64,000 nucleotides of DNA. Origin: Anoplopoma fimbria (taxonomy: Eukaryota; Chordata; Actinopteri; Perciformes; Anoplopomatidae). The notes beneath the pieces are model-generated. The model ran no database searches and had not been told where the DNA came from. It saw only the letters and a list, made by a program, of their open reading frames with translations. Below are positions 49,066 through 59,529 of this stretch, piece after piece. The stretch is from positions 20,421,921 to 20,485,920 of the forward strand of contig NC_072462.1 of NCBI RefSeq assembly GCF_027596085.1. The letters run 5' to 3'. The translations under genes were made by a program, and so were the position numbers. Every line of letters starts with the position of its first letter. The stretch's first letter is position 1.

Positions 49066-50679
49066 TACCCCCAGAAGGAATACCCTGGATTCCAGTCTTT
49101 TAACTGCATGTATATAGTGTGATAAGAATATTGATTTCAGTCGCCATAATCAATTCCATGTTTACACTGACTTCTCTGTGCAGGCTGCAGTTGTATATTG
49201 TCCAGTGTGTCTTCCTACAAGGTGATGGGTTAATTAAGTGATAGCGTGGCGAGACTTCTTCTTTGTTGAGTTAAAAGAGCTTTCTCCCCCGAGCCAATTG
49301 ACCTGTTCAAGCTTCCAGTGCTACCTCTCTCTATCCCTCATTGGGAATTGGTGTTCCAGGGGCTTTTTCATACAGCTGTCAGTTTATAAGTAGGGACCTA
49401 AGAGGTGCCATATTTACAAAGTACATTGATTTAAATAAATAGGTTGTTGAAACTGTGTACTATAGAGTCTCAGATTTCATTGTCCAGATATGGAAAGCCG
49501 TAGGAACTTCCCCAACTGGCTTGATATTTGATTGTAGCGCTGGTGTTACAATGTGTTACCATTGATGTGTTGGCAATGTGGGATTTTATATTGTGAATAA
49601 CATTGTATCCATTGTTGTAATGCCAGTAGTCATTTTGTCAGATTTTGCTTTTGTTTGATTTTGTCCACTCCAACAATTACCCTTCATAAGCCTATTTTTA
49701 TGTCATAATTTCTTCGTGTTTTAGCACATATCCACAATGCTTTCATTAAGGTGATTATATCAATGCGATACCGAGCCCGAGGCAGAGTTTGGCATCTGCT
49801 GAGAATTAAAACCTTACAGAGAACCACGGAATCGGTTTTGCTCAAACATTCATTTTACTCATTCATGTTATCTCCAGGTAGGATTAGTGCAAGGCAGAGA
49901 ATAAACTCATGACCTGAAATTCACATTATTGAATTGCACACTCTGTGAATGTGAATTAGCCATTTAAATTCTGTTTAAACCTATTAGGATGACATTTCGG
50001 GACTAAGGGCAAGATTAGCATTCAGCTGATAGTCAGCTTTCATGTGTCGTCCAGAGAAGGGACGTGTACACTTCATTGTGGCTAACATTGTTTACAATAC
50101 ATTTTTTGTTATCATTGCAAGAAAATGTGGCAGGGATTGCAACTTAAAAGACTTGGCCCAGCTCATAGGTGACTGCAATTTTGAAAACTCTGTTTATCAG
50201 TGGGGAGCAGGCCGTTACTAATCCCTCGACCTGAGCAGTCTGTTATTTTCTTTATTTTTTATGTTTTGTTATGCAGATGTTACTATGACAATGATGATGC
50301 CCTCATCTCAATAAACAGTTCAAAAGAAATGAGCAAAATTGCATGAGTCATATTTAAGTAAAGTAGCCCTCTTACAATTCAAGTTAATTAAAAGTATTGC
50401 AAAAATGGGTTTGAAATAATACTCTGAAAAAAAGCAGAAAACAGAATGGTGTTCTCAAAATGATGGTACAAGCTAAATCAATTATGAGTGTGTTAATGGT
50501 TTTTTAATAATATTTGACAGCATTTAGGCACAAAGACACTAGATTCAAGATTCAACTTTAATTTGAACAAATTATTGTGGATGTCTTAGTAAATAAAAAA
50601 AATGGGCGACTCGAAATGGCTCTGCTACTGTGCTTTAAAGTCTATGCCCCCTTGTGGTCAACACATCAGTCACTGATGC
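49066..50679. other. Non-coding DNA; possible conserved block 49,740-50,070
   Basis: The block 49,740-50,070 is complex and non-repetitive, with TTAGC/TAAT-type motifs and a hexamer repeat CAGCTGATAGTCAGCTTTC near 50,023. No gene was recognised. Confidence 0.4.
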
Positions 50680-51272
50680 TTTAAAGGAACAGTGTGTTAC
50701 ATTTAGGGGGATTAATTGGCAGAAATGGAGTACAATATGCAAAACAAGGTTTCATTAGCATGTAATGACCTGAAACTAAGAATTGTTATGTTCTTATTTA
50801 GCTTTGAAAAAGCCGTATTTATCTACATAGGGATTGGGTTCTCCTCCACGGAGTCCACCATGTTGCACCGCCATGTTTGCATTTCTACATTACCTTAAGG
50901 TAGGGAAGGCTACCGAAACTCGGTATTAAACATCCCCAGATTATTAAAGATTGCAGTGTTATTAAGCTCCTACACTAATGGTGCTTTTCATTAGTACTTT
51001 TTATGTTTTGGTGTTGTTTGATATCACACTGGTGCAAGCATTTCCACTGCTCTCTTTGTCGGGCTGAGCTCCTCCAACTACACACACACATAGACACAAG
51101 CACGGACACACGATAGGTTTGCGAGAAGAGAGGCGGTGTTATATTCTGATGATGTTTAGGCCAGCAGAGAAGGCCTTGCTGGCCCTGACGGCCCGCCACT
51201 GGGTAAAGGGGAGGGTCATGTCTGCAACTTCACCACTAGATGCCACTAAATCTGAAACACTGTGCCTTTAAA
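50680..51272. mobile_element. Non-autonomous inverted-repeat element (MITE-like), 593 bp
   Basis: The left end TTTAAAGGAACAGTG (50680-50694) and right end CACTGTGCCTTTAAA (51258-51272) are inverted repeats, 14 of 15 bases matching. A TTAA lies at each edge (50681-50684 and 51268-51271). Interior phrases (GGCAGAAATGGAGTACAATA, CACGGAGTCCACCATGTTGC, ACTAGATGCCACTAAATC) match a very common teleost non-coding repeat from memory. The interior has a short AC patch near 51,080-51,110. No transposase is present. The superfamily is uncertain, as the TTAA edges could be part of the repeat itself. Confidence 0.7.
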
Positions 51273-51604
51273 CTTAAAAATTAAAACGAACATGCATCAG
51301 TTAAACAGAAAATATGCAGAATGTTTTTGCTACTTCTCACGCATGCGACAGCCAAAGACAGGTACCTGGCACAGTGTATCAAGTCAAATATTTCGTTGCT
51401 GAGATATAAGGATGACAAAATCACAACCCCAAAGTATTTATTAAGAAAACAGTGGGGAGGGTTGCCAGAAGGTGACATTCCTCACTGACGTTATGAGATA
51501 TCATTAAGAATATGAATGCCTGCTGCTGCCTTTCTTTGTCCCAACCTGCCACATGTAAAACAAGGTAAAGTCTCTTACTGAATGATGCAGTCATGAACCT
51601 TGAA

Positions 51605-51638
51605 CATATATATATATATATACACACATATATATAAT
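51605..51638. repeat. (TA)n with ACAC interruption
   Basis: TATATATA, then CACACA, then TATATATA. It forms a near-palindromic alternating tract. Confidence 0.9.
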
Positions 51639-51639
51639 A

Positions 51640-52850
51640 CACCTAAATGTACACCTCAACTGCTTGCAGTACTTTAACGACTACCATTACAAATACCTTC
51701 AAAGCAGGGGAGATTATCTACAGAAAAATCCATAATGCCTATCAGGGGAAGGTTTTTCATGCAGACTGAAAGGACGGTCAATATTTCACACCAAATCCTG
51801 GGTTATTTTCATTGATCACTATAAAGAAAAAAGAAAAAACAATCACATCTCCGGCCTCCTCCTCATCACTGTCTTAAAGCGGATGAAAAGACTATATTCC
51901 ACAACCACTGTGAAGATCAGGACTGTTGTGGATGGGCAAGGAATTTTGTTTTCCTTTTTTGCCACTTGCAATCTATCTAGAGGTTTTACATAAGCGTTAC
52001 TGACTGATGACCAGCGTTACTGGTGTGCTATTAAGGGACATCACAATCCTTGTTTGATATGTTATCAACATACGATATATCAAGTACTCTTCGCATTTAT
52101 AATATGAATAAATATTTGTTAGTGTGGACTCTAGAAAGACAACGCAATGCAGAATCAGCTAGGAAATAAAAAACAGTCGATCAGATAACCCCTCTCTTGG
52201 ACTCAGAGGATATCAAATAATGCAATTTTAAATTGCTACCACAGCTTTATACTTCCTGATTTCAGAGGGGATTCTCTTGGCATCAACACATGTTGAACAG
52301 TGGGTGGACAGCTTTATTTTGCTGGTAATAACTGGCATGGGCAGACTTTGAGATGTTCTGGAGGCTTTTCTGCAGTTATTCCTCAACGCTGCCATCAGCT
52401 CACATCTTCTTGTATACAAAATAAAAACAGAGCTGCAGCTCCTGGCAGTGCAGCACAATGTCTTTAAGACCAATTCTCCTGAAGCCTGAACAGCTTCTCT
52501 CGACAGCCACTGCCCAAAATGCGGCAGCTGAACCCGCTACAACTGCGGACATGCATGTTCTTTATTCAGTTCATCAAACCTTTTATCACATTATACCGAT
52601 TGTCTGTAAAACTGCATTTCAATGCTTGACGTTGAAGCCATGTGAAAAAAGTATTATGCCCTTGCAACAATGTCACACATCTTTATGTATCTATTCAATA
52701 CCATAATGTCATGGTGTGAGTGAGGATAATGACGGACAAAGCTGTGGTATAGTTTTTCTTTATATCTCTCCTTCAAAACTCCGGATAAGAAGGTCTGTAA
52801 CAGGGTCAACCTAGAACATTTCAGATTCATAAGGAATTGCATATCATGGA
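51640..52850. other. Non-coding DNA, nothing recognised
   Basis: No protein-like frame and no repeat family were recognised on either strand. It ends at the tail of the minus-strand SINE. Confidence 0.55.
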
Positions 52851-53147
52851 CATTACATTACATTACAGTCATTTAGCAGACGCTTTTATCCAAAGCGACT
52901 TACAATCAGTAGTATATTACATATCATTCACCCATTCACACACTGATGACAGGCTACCATGCAAGGTGCCACCATCAGACTCTAACTAACATTCATGCAA
53001 CATCCAGTCCACACCGATGGCAAGCCTTCGGGAGCAACTTGGGGTTAAGTGTCTTGCCCAAGGACACATCGACTGCCGAAGCCGGGTATCGAACCACCGA
53101 TCCTCTGATTGGAGAACTACCTTGCTCTCCACTACGCCACAGCCGCC
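52851..53147 (-). mobile_element. tRNA-headed SINE with L2-type 3' tail, copy 2
   Basis: Reverse complement of the 15,240-15,530 element. The (CATTA)n end of the tail is at the left, the B box (GGTATCGAACC on the plus strand) lies near 53,085, and the A box (CCACTACGCCA) near 53,130. Compared with copy 1 I count about five substitutions, a 3-nt and a 1-nt gap. No clear target duplication was seen (left ATATCATGGA, right TTAGGACGC). Confidence 0.9.
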
Positions 53148-53334
53148 CCTTAGGACGCTGCTAGAGTGCACATGAATGCTATGATCATATCGGACCCAAC
53201 CTACGGTTTAATAAGCTAGTCACTGGCAAGTAATTCAACCTTGAGGCCTCTAGAATCATTGTGTACACAAACCATGGAAACCCTCGAGAACAAAACAAAT
53301 AGTTTTCACCACTGTGTTATACTGGATAGAATAA

Positions 53335-54005
53335 CACCCTCTGAGCTGTGAAAACCCTGATCAAACATGCAAAATATATGTGTGATCTATAAAATTGTTG
53401 GCGGCATGGCTCCTCCCCATCCTCAGTTGCTTTGTAAACACAAATCAGATTACAAGCGCGGTCACAAGAGGAAACTGTATTATCCCATGAAGGAAATCTG
53501 CTTACAGTGAATCTGCATTTTCAATAAAAGCAGCACATGAATAGAATGCTGCACCAGCCCATATGTGGGAACTCACCACTTATAGGTCCTTCAGAACATG
53601 GCTAACAACCCACCAAATCTATCAGCAGTAGCTTGGATGCCTTCACCAGTTGGCTTTCAATGTTTGTCAAAATGCCGGAAAAAATGCCCTGTTGCTTCCT
53701 AATTTATCCGTCTTTGCTTATAAATGCTTTTGCTAAACTGTTATGTAATGTAAGCTGTTCTGTAATTGGTCATTTTTGCTGAGTGAACCATAACTTACTT
53801 TGTTTTACTTATACTGTTATTGATGTGCCTTACATCATGGGTATTGTTTTAAACTTGTTTCTTGATTTTGGGCAGATTTTAGGCTGCTAATTTAACACCT
53901 GACCAGGGACTACGGCTGAAAACTAGCCTCCTGGTTAATTCTGGCATAGTAATGTTTGTTAGCATGCACTGTCCCTGAGAAAGAAACTTAATAAATAAAA
54001 CAATA
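53335..54005 (+). mobile_element. 3' end of a non-LTR retrotransposon (LINE)
   Basis: From 53,382 the plus strand reads VIYKIVGGMAPPHPQ. After a frameshift, 53,515 onward reads AFSIKAAHE, stop, NAAPAHMWELTTYRSFRTWL. Together these match the usual C-terminal tail of CR1/L2/Jockey-type reverse transcriptases (YKI..G.APP..L, then A.SV.A...WN.LP..IR...S..SFK..L). A non-coding 3' region follows (CCAGGGACTACGGCTGAAAA, GCACTGTCCCTGAG), ending in AATAAATAAAACAATAC, typical of LINE tails. Frame breaks show an old dead copy truncated at its 5' end. Confidence 0.7.
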
Positions 54006-55460
54006 CATGTTGCCTGGGTAACAGCTTCTTTGCCTGTGAAAGAAAAAGTAGATTTGACAGTGCTTTAAAAATAGTGTGTTTGAAATGTTTTTTCTTTTCA
54101 GACCCAATTTAAGACTTCAAAATAGACATTCAGCAGTTCTAGAGGGCAATGACTCTTCCATTTGGGTCAATCAACCCAGTACAAGTCAGATCCTGACCAT
54201 GGCTGCAGGCAAGTGTATGCCGCTCAGCTGTGATGCCTTCACTTTCCACCATACAATTCAGTCTTAAACTACTGCTTTTTCTCCATGCACTCCCCAAGGA
54301 CATGTGCCACAATTGTTTTGTGCACAAGAGATGAAATTTGCATTTTAAAAGATGTGCGGGCAAGAGCAGGTTGTGATATTATGGTCCTAATGATGGTTCC
54401 ATACTAAGACATTTTTTTTTTGCTGGGAGGTCAGGTTCAGTGACAGAACAGCAACCTCTAATAATGTAAAGAAAATGGTACCAGCTTCAAGGTCACGCTA
54501 TGCTAACATACAGTAGGGATTTAGACAACGATTTTCCTGCAGTTATGCATCCTGGAAGCCTGATGGGAAAATGTTGCACCTGCAATAAATCAAGACACCA
54601 GAGAGCAAAATAAAATAAAATTCAAGTTGACTTTAACCAAATGATTTTTGACTGTGTTTTCACAAGAGGTAAGTAACTAACGTTTAACCTGCTTTACAGT
54701 CGTAAAATATGGCACATGTTCTGCCTTGTATTAAGAGATGGGTCTGTAGAGACTATCTGACCTACTTGTTCTAAATGGACCCTGACGTTGGCAGCTTTCA
54801 TTAGATGCCTTCCATCGGTCCTCGCAGTGCTGAGCAAAGGATTCTTTTCAAAATTGAGTGAGGGTGTTTGTCTGTCAGGTGGGATGTATGGTAATTTGTT
54901 GATGTTCACCTTTGAAAGTCAGTCAAACCACTTTGGCTTGGCCCAGAGGCAGAGCTGTAGTTTCATGTTTGGGATCAAAGGAGCAAAACTCTCACCTATA
55001 TGTACTGCCACTCTGTTGTCAGGATTCTGGGTTGCTCTCAGAGCAACTGTAAATTGTACATTTATAAAACTCTAGCCTCCAGCTGAGCAAAACATGTAAC
55101 TTCTGCCTGAAATATGCTCACTTTTGTTTCCCCTGATTCACACTCTGGATATGTCTACAATAACAGCAGCAGTGATCATAGCTGTCACTGGCTGAGAAGT
55201 TTAAAAAGTAAAAGTCTGAGTCTGAAGTCTTTGACTTCAACTGGAGGAAGACTATTCAACTGTGGTACCCTGTAACAGCCCTGCAGTTGTAGGGCATATG
55301 GAGTAATGGCCCTATTGTGACTTTTTAATAATTTATTGCTTAATAAAAGGAAAGTGGCTATTTTTGTTACATTTTATATACTCAAATATTTAAAATATGT
55401 TTGTGCAGGAGGGTCGGGCAAAAGTTGAAATTTGGATTTAATTTGCTTTTTTTTTTTTCG
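54006..55460. other. Non-coding DNA with one splice-bounded open segment
   Basis: A polypyrimidine tract and AG at 54,086-54,102 and a CAG|GCAAGT (GC-type donor consensus) near 54,209 bound a segment that is open in one frame. The peptide (PNLRLQNRHSAVLEGND...) matches nothing I recognise. The rest is unremarkable. Confidence 0.3.
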
Positions 55461-55462
55461 TG

Positions 55463-55610
55463 ACCGGAAGTGTGCGCGATGAGTAGAACTACTCCTGTGA
55501 CGATGACGTAGCAACTGAGGAAAAACCCGTCGGGATGTGTGACGTCATAGATGTTTAAAAACAATGAATTTGTGATTTGCTGGTAGGAAGCCTGGGCTGG
55601 TAACAGGTAA
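55463..55610 (+). promoter_or_regulatory. ETS/CRE promoter-like cluster with downstream splice donor
   Basis: ACCGGAAGTG (ETS-type, 55463-55472), a half CRE TGACGTAGC near 55,504, and a perfect CRE palindrome TGACGTCA (55540-55547) lie within 85 bp, with several CpGs in otherwise AT-rich DNA. A donor-like CAG|GTAATAAG follows near 55,606. ETS plus CRE without TATA is typical of housekeeping-type promoters. Orientation and use are inferred. Confidence 0.4.
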
Positions 55611-55922
55611 TAAGCTTATTGTGCTTCTGTTGGGACTTTGCTCACATCTGCATCTGTCACTATCACTGTTTGTGGTGTTGAATTGTGCAGCTTCTTAATG
55701 TCAGTCAAATGTCTAAAGAGTGTAGCACAAAACAAATATTGTTATTATTTCATCAATTATTCAGGGTGTATTTCTTTTGCAAAATATAATGCTTTTAAAT
55801 CAAGATTTGAGCTCTTGCAAAAATCCATATTGTGCCAACACTATGTAATATATTGTGTTTTAAATCTATGATACGTGTATACAACCACCTACATACAGGT
55901 GCTATCAGTAGTAAGGGATTTG

Positions 55923-56202
55923 AGTATTTTAGTGGAATGTACTGGATACGTACAGTACCAGTCAAAAGTTTGGACACACCTTCTCATTCAATGGTTTTTT
56001 TTATTTTTTTCTACATTGTAGATTAATATTGAAGACATCCAAACTATGAAGGAACACATATGGAATTATGTGGTAAACAAACAAATGCTCAACAAACCAG
56101 AATATGTTTTATAGTTTAGATTCTTCAAAGTAGTTGAATGAGAAGGTGTGTCCAAACTTTTGACTGGTACTGTACGTCTGCAGTACATTCCACTAAAATA
56201 CT
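55923..56202. repeat. Outer palindrome split by the Tc1-type MITE
   Basis: AGTATTTTAGTGGAATGTACT at 55923-55943 (21 nt) is the exact reverse complement of 56182-56202. The intervening 7-8 bases on each side are also nearly complementary up to the TA target. Removing the MITE would leave a near-perfect palindrome of about 60 bp centred on ACGTACGT-like sequence. Confidence 0.85.
55953..56172. mobile_element. Tc1-like MITE, 220 bp, intact ends
   Basis: Perfect 39-bp terminal inverted repeats (55953-55991 and 56134-56172) start CAGTACCAGTCAAAAGTTTG and are flanked by the TA target duplication (55951-55952, 56173-56174). The ends and the adjoining sequence (CTACATTGTAGATTAATA, GATTCTTCAAAGTAG) match the termini of Tc1-family transposons common in fish. 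The interior is short and has no transposase, so this is an internal-deletion derivative mobilised in trans. Confidence 0.92.
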
Positions 56203-56209
56203 AAATGGC

Positions 56210-57285
56210 CGAGCAGCCTTAGTCATCTCAGGCTTATTCATTTCATGGTGTGTGAAGCAAATCGTGCAATTGTGTTTAATGGAGATTCATTTGTGGGAGA
56301 AATGCATTAGCATTCTGATGGAAAAGCGGTTATTTAAATAAAACGCTTAGCCTATCTTTAGTACTAGGTGGGTGATACTCTAGGATTGTTTTATAATGTT
56401 ACTCTTTTTTACCCAAGTGCCACATTTGGTTTACATTTTTTTCTGTGCTATAATATTTTTTTTTTTTGCTTAACCTCTGCTCATGTTGAAGTTTGGCAGA
56501 GCTATGCTGGGAATTAGGCCTGCATCGGGACACCAAACTAAATGATACACCTGTGTTCGTCTACCATGTGTATGTAGGGTGTGTTTAGTTATATTATCAT
56601 TAGGACATTAATTACCAACCATTATTTATAAATGTTTATCATACGAATCTTTTCTTTGCAGTCATTTCCCTTATGACATGTGTGAAAACTTCATAACATA
56701 ATGCATTAACATGTTGGAGAGAAACAGTGGGCAAAGTATTCATTTGGACTTTCACTACCAGAGGGTGAGAAACAGTGGGCAGACAGCTTCTGACAGCGGT
56801 ACACATAACACATGGGACTCATTCCAGTGCATTCTGGAGATGAGGAGTCAGAAGGAGGCGTTGGGTGATATGGCAATGAGAGATTTGTCACGGAAAATGT
56901 CATAGTTCTGGCTATTATTTCTATCAGTTAAGATAAAAGCTATAATCACCAACGTTGTAGCTGAGATTTGGGAGCACGGCTGCATTGTTATAACTAAGTA
57001 AACATGCCAAGAAACCTGAGTGGTGAGATAATTAGTTTGGCCAGATTATTTAAATCACTTAATTATTAATTCTTTATAATCAGTAATCACATTAATTATT
57101 ATGACTAGGAAAACTACAACTCCAGGAAGCATCGAAGTCGGTAAACTGTGATGGATGTTCACAACAGACAGTTTGGGTGATAACTTGATTGCTTCTCTTT
57201 TGTTCCAAACAGTTTGACTCACCTTTGGGTTTGTTTAAAACAAGTTTGATTTTCTTTTTGCATGTTTTCTTTAAGACGCACCGAC
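56210..57285. other. Non-coding DNA, nothing recognised
   Basis: AT-rich. A short direct repeat GAGAAACAGTGGGCA occurs at about 56,717 and 56,767, 50 bp apart. No gene was recognised. Confidence 0.55.
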
Positions 57286-57289
57286 TGAT

Positions 57290-57477
57290 TGCCGACTGGT
57301 CCAAACCAGCAGGTTGTCCGATCCGCCGGAGTGATGACGTGTCAATCAGTCTCATATAGATGACCGGTCAAATTACAACACGTATCACATGATGATTTTA
57401 CAGAGCACAAACAGCGTCACAGCCGCCACGAACAAACACTCACACCAACACACACAACAAGCGGCAGCTGTTGCATC
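57290..57477 (+). promoter_or_regulatory. CpG-enriched promoter-like region
   Basis: It is locally richer in CpG than its AT-rich flanks (TCCGATCCGCCGGAG, GATGACGTGTC, CAGCGTCACAGCCGCCACG) and precedes a short ATG-to-splice-donor segment. A CRE-like TGACGTG is at about 57,333. There is no convincing TATA box. Confidence 0.3.
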
Positions 57478-57503
57478 ATGTCGTCAGTGTGGAAGTTTTC
57501 AGC
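57478..57503 (+). CDS. Candidate first coding exon, 26 nt, unidentified gene
   Basis: The ATG at 57,478 opens MSSVWKFS and is followed after 26 nt by the strong donor AGC|GTGAGT (GT at 57504-57505). The upstream leader is CpG-enriched and A/C-rich, as fish 5' UTRs often are. No downstream exon was recognised before the window end, so the gene, if real, must have a long first intron or be an artefact. The peptide is too short to identify. The call rests only on context: local CpG enrichment, ATG and donor. Confidence 0.22.
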
Positions 57504-57510
57504 GTGAGTG

Positions 57511-58965
57511 AAAAAGACATAAACCTTGCAATTTGTAATACCTGCGAGTCCCAAATAAGCCTTGGAGGAAATTAAGTTAAACAATGTTGCACCTGTTTTC
57601 TTCAGGGAAAGTAAAACTTGTTAGATGAAGTGGGATATACTGCAATTAATTTTCACTTGGATTTCATCCAGTAACCTGAAGCACTTTTATTTTGAGATTT
57701 CTTTGAGTGAGATGAAGACGTGTAACATGGAGCAGTTTTGAAGATTTTTTTTTTATTATGAAGAAACAATGGATTTTTTAATTTACTTTGACACAACAGT
57801 TACAAAAATGTTTGCGTATGCTGTCATTTATAGTTCTCATAAAGATAGAGAATCAGAATTGGCTGGTCAGACTTTCAGACATTTTAAAGAGTCCAATCAA
57901 ATTGCAATAGGTGAATCTATAGACTTCGTTTTGGTATTTTTTCGGCATTTACAGATCTCAGCAATAAACCATGTAAGGCATGTTATTATTACCGACAGGA
58001 ATGATGGCTCACACCACAAAAATAAGACTTATTTTAAAAAAAGACAAAGCAGGTAGTGGAGCAGTAAAAAACAGATTACGGGGGGAAAAAACCTGTGGTT
58101 AACCATGCCGCTCACATAGCCAGTTCAGATTAAACCACTGAGTCAAATAGCTTTGTACGGGCTCTGGCACACGGCCGCCTCGGGCCTGGATGTGTCGACA
58201 TCAGGAGACGCTGTGTTAAACTGGTGCTGCGAATGGTCCCTGTAATCACAGAAAAGACTGCCCTCTTGGGTATTATTGTGATAATAAATGACCTTCAGGA
58301 GCCATTTATTTCACGTCAAGGTTCTGAAATGTAGTACTGAAAGTTCCTGAACATTAAATGATAAATGTGTCAGGAGCTGATCAACTATCCATTGCACATG
58401 CAGTCTGAATGCTGTACGCATTTGTTAGAAAGAATAATGATGTGCCTGGCGGTGTTTCGAAGCCTTGGCGATGTATCGCCAAGAATATTTTCTCAGGAGA
58501 CAATCCATCATCTTCCCAATCCGCATGTTGTGTTGTGCCATGGCTTTAAATATTTGAGAACGCACGTGGCTTTTTGAAAATTGTGTTTCTCTGTCGCCAC
58601 CTTCATATATTTCACTTGAAACACTTCATCCGTGGCATTTCCCATTGTTGTTCCTCAAAGTGTAATAGCTGTAATGCAACTGTATCGGCCTCGCAGCAGA
58701 AGGTCAACTTTAAAAGGTTTTTCATTACTGAAAAGGTCAGTGCTTCCAGGTGTGAAGCATTGCCGCGGCAGAGAAGAAGCTGGGAAAGTCAAAGACGTGA
58801 AAAAAAACAAAAAATGTAATTGAATGAATTGTCTCTAATTGTAATCGACTTATTTATTTCTTTGTTGTCGTTTTCTCTGGGATGATCTTTAAGTTTGGCT
58901 AAAGGTATCGACCCTGTGGCGTGCACACATTTATAGTGAAATCCTATTGTTGCCATATTTCTTTG
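57511..58965. other. Non-coding DNA, nothing recognised
   Basis: AT-rich. Short frames (for example 57,769-58,056) have no recognisable domain. A somewhat complex block at 58,140-58,320 lacks diagnostic features. Confidence 0.5.
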
Positions 58966-58967
58966 GG

Positions 58968-58971
<4 letters not shown>

Positions 58972-59014
<43 letters not shown>
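58972..59014. repeat. (TG)n microsatellite
   Basis: About 21 pure units. It is the first of a run of dinucleotide tracts extending to 62,032. Confidence 0.97.
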
Positions 59015-59016
<2 letters not shown>

Positions 59017-59124
59017 ATGCTGTTCCTTCCACTACCCTGAGCGGTGGCTAGGGGGTGCACTGTGGACACGGTGTGTGTATGGGCAAGAGAGGGAGAGAAG
59101 GGGGGAGAGAGAGAGAGACAGAGA

Positions 59125-59136
59125 GTGTATGTATGT

Positions 59137-59182
<46 letters not shown>
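59125..59182. repeat. (TG)n microsatellite, slightly interrupted
   Basis: TGTATGTATG, then TG units with one TTTG interruption. It is preceded by a GA-rich stretch (59,085-59,123). Confidence 0.95.
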
Positions 59183-59183
<1 letters not shown>

Positions 59184-59229
59184 TCAGTAATGTATTCCTG
59201 CCTGTGGCTGGGCTGGTCACATGGGGAGA

Positions 59230-59296
59230 GCAGCCTGTTTAAAACAGCCTCAGCTTGCTCACTCAGAGCAGTGCGAGACACAGAGACAGACGCACA

Positions 59297-59340
<44 letters not shown>

Positions 59341-59341
59341 G

Positions 59342-59378
<37 letters not shown>

Positions 59379-59528
59379 CAACTTTCCTCCATCGGACTCA
59401 TACACACACATACACGCCGGGATAGACACACTCCCCTTGCTACGGTGGAGAAGAGGATAAGGAGTGACAGATCCGAGAAAAAAGAGAAATACAAGAAGGA
59501 AAAAAAAAAAGAAGAGAGGAGATTTCCA
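59230..59528 (+). ncRNA. Candidate 5' UTR exon with splice donor
   Basis: The palindromic CTGTTTAAAACAG (59235-59247) could serve as a TATA-like element. Downstream sequence runs through (CT)n (59,300-59,336) and (AC)n (59,343-59,376) into an A/G-rich stretch ending TTTCCA|GTGAGTAGCC, a strong donor (GT at 59529-59530). It has no ATG frame of note. The pattern fits a repeat-rich fish leader exon, but transcription is unproven. Confidence 0.22.
59300..59376. repeat. Compound (CT)n-(AC)n microsatellite
   Basis: (CT)18 at 59,300-59,336, then ATCAGG, then (CA)16-17 at 59,343-59,376. Confidence 0.97.
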
Positions 59529-59529
59529 G

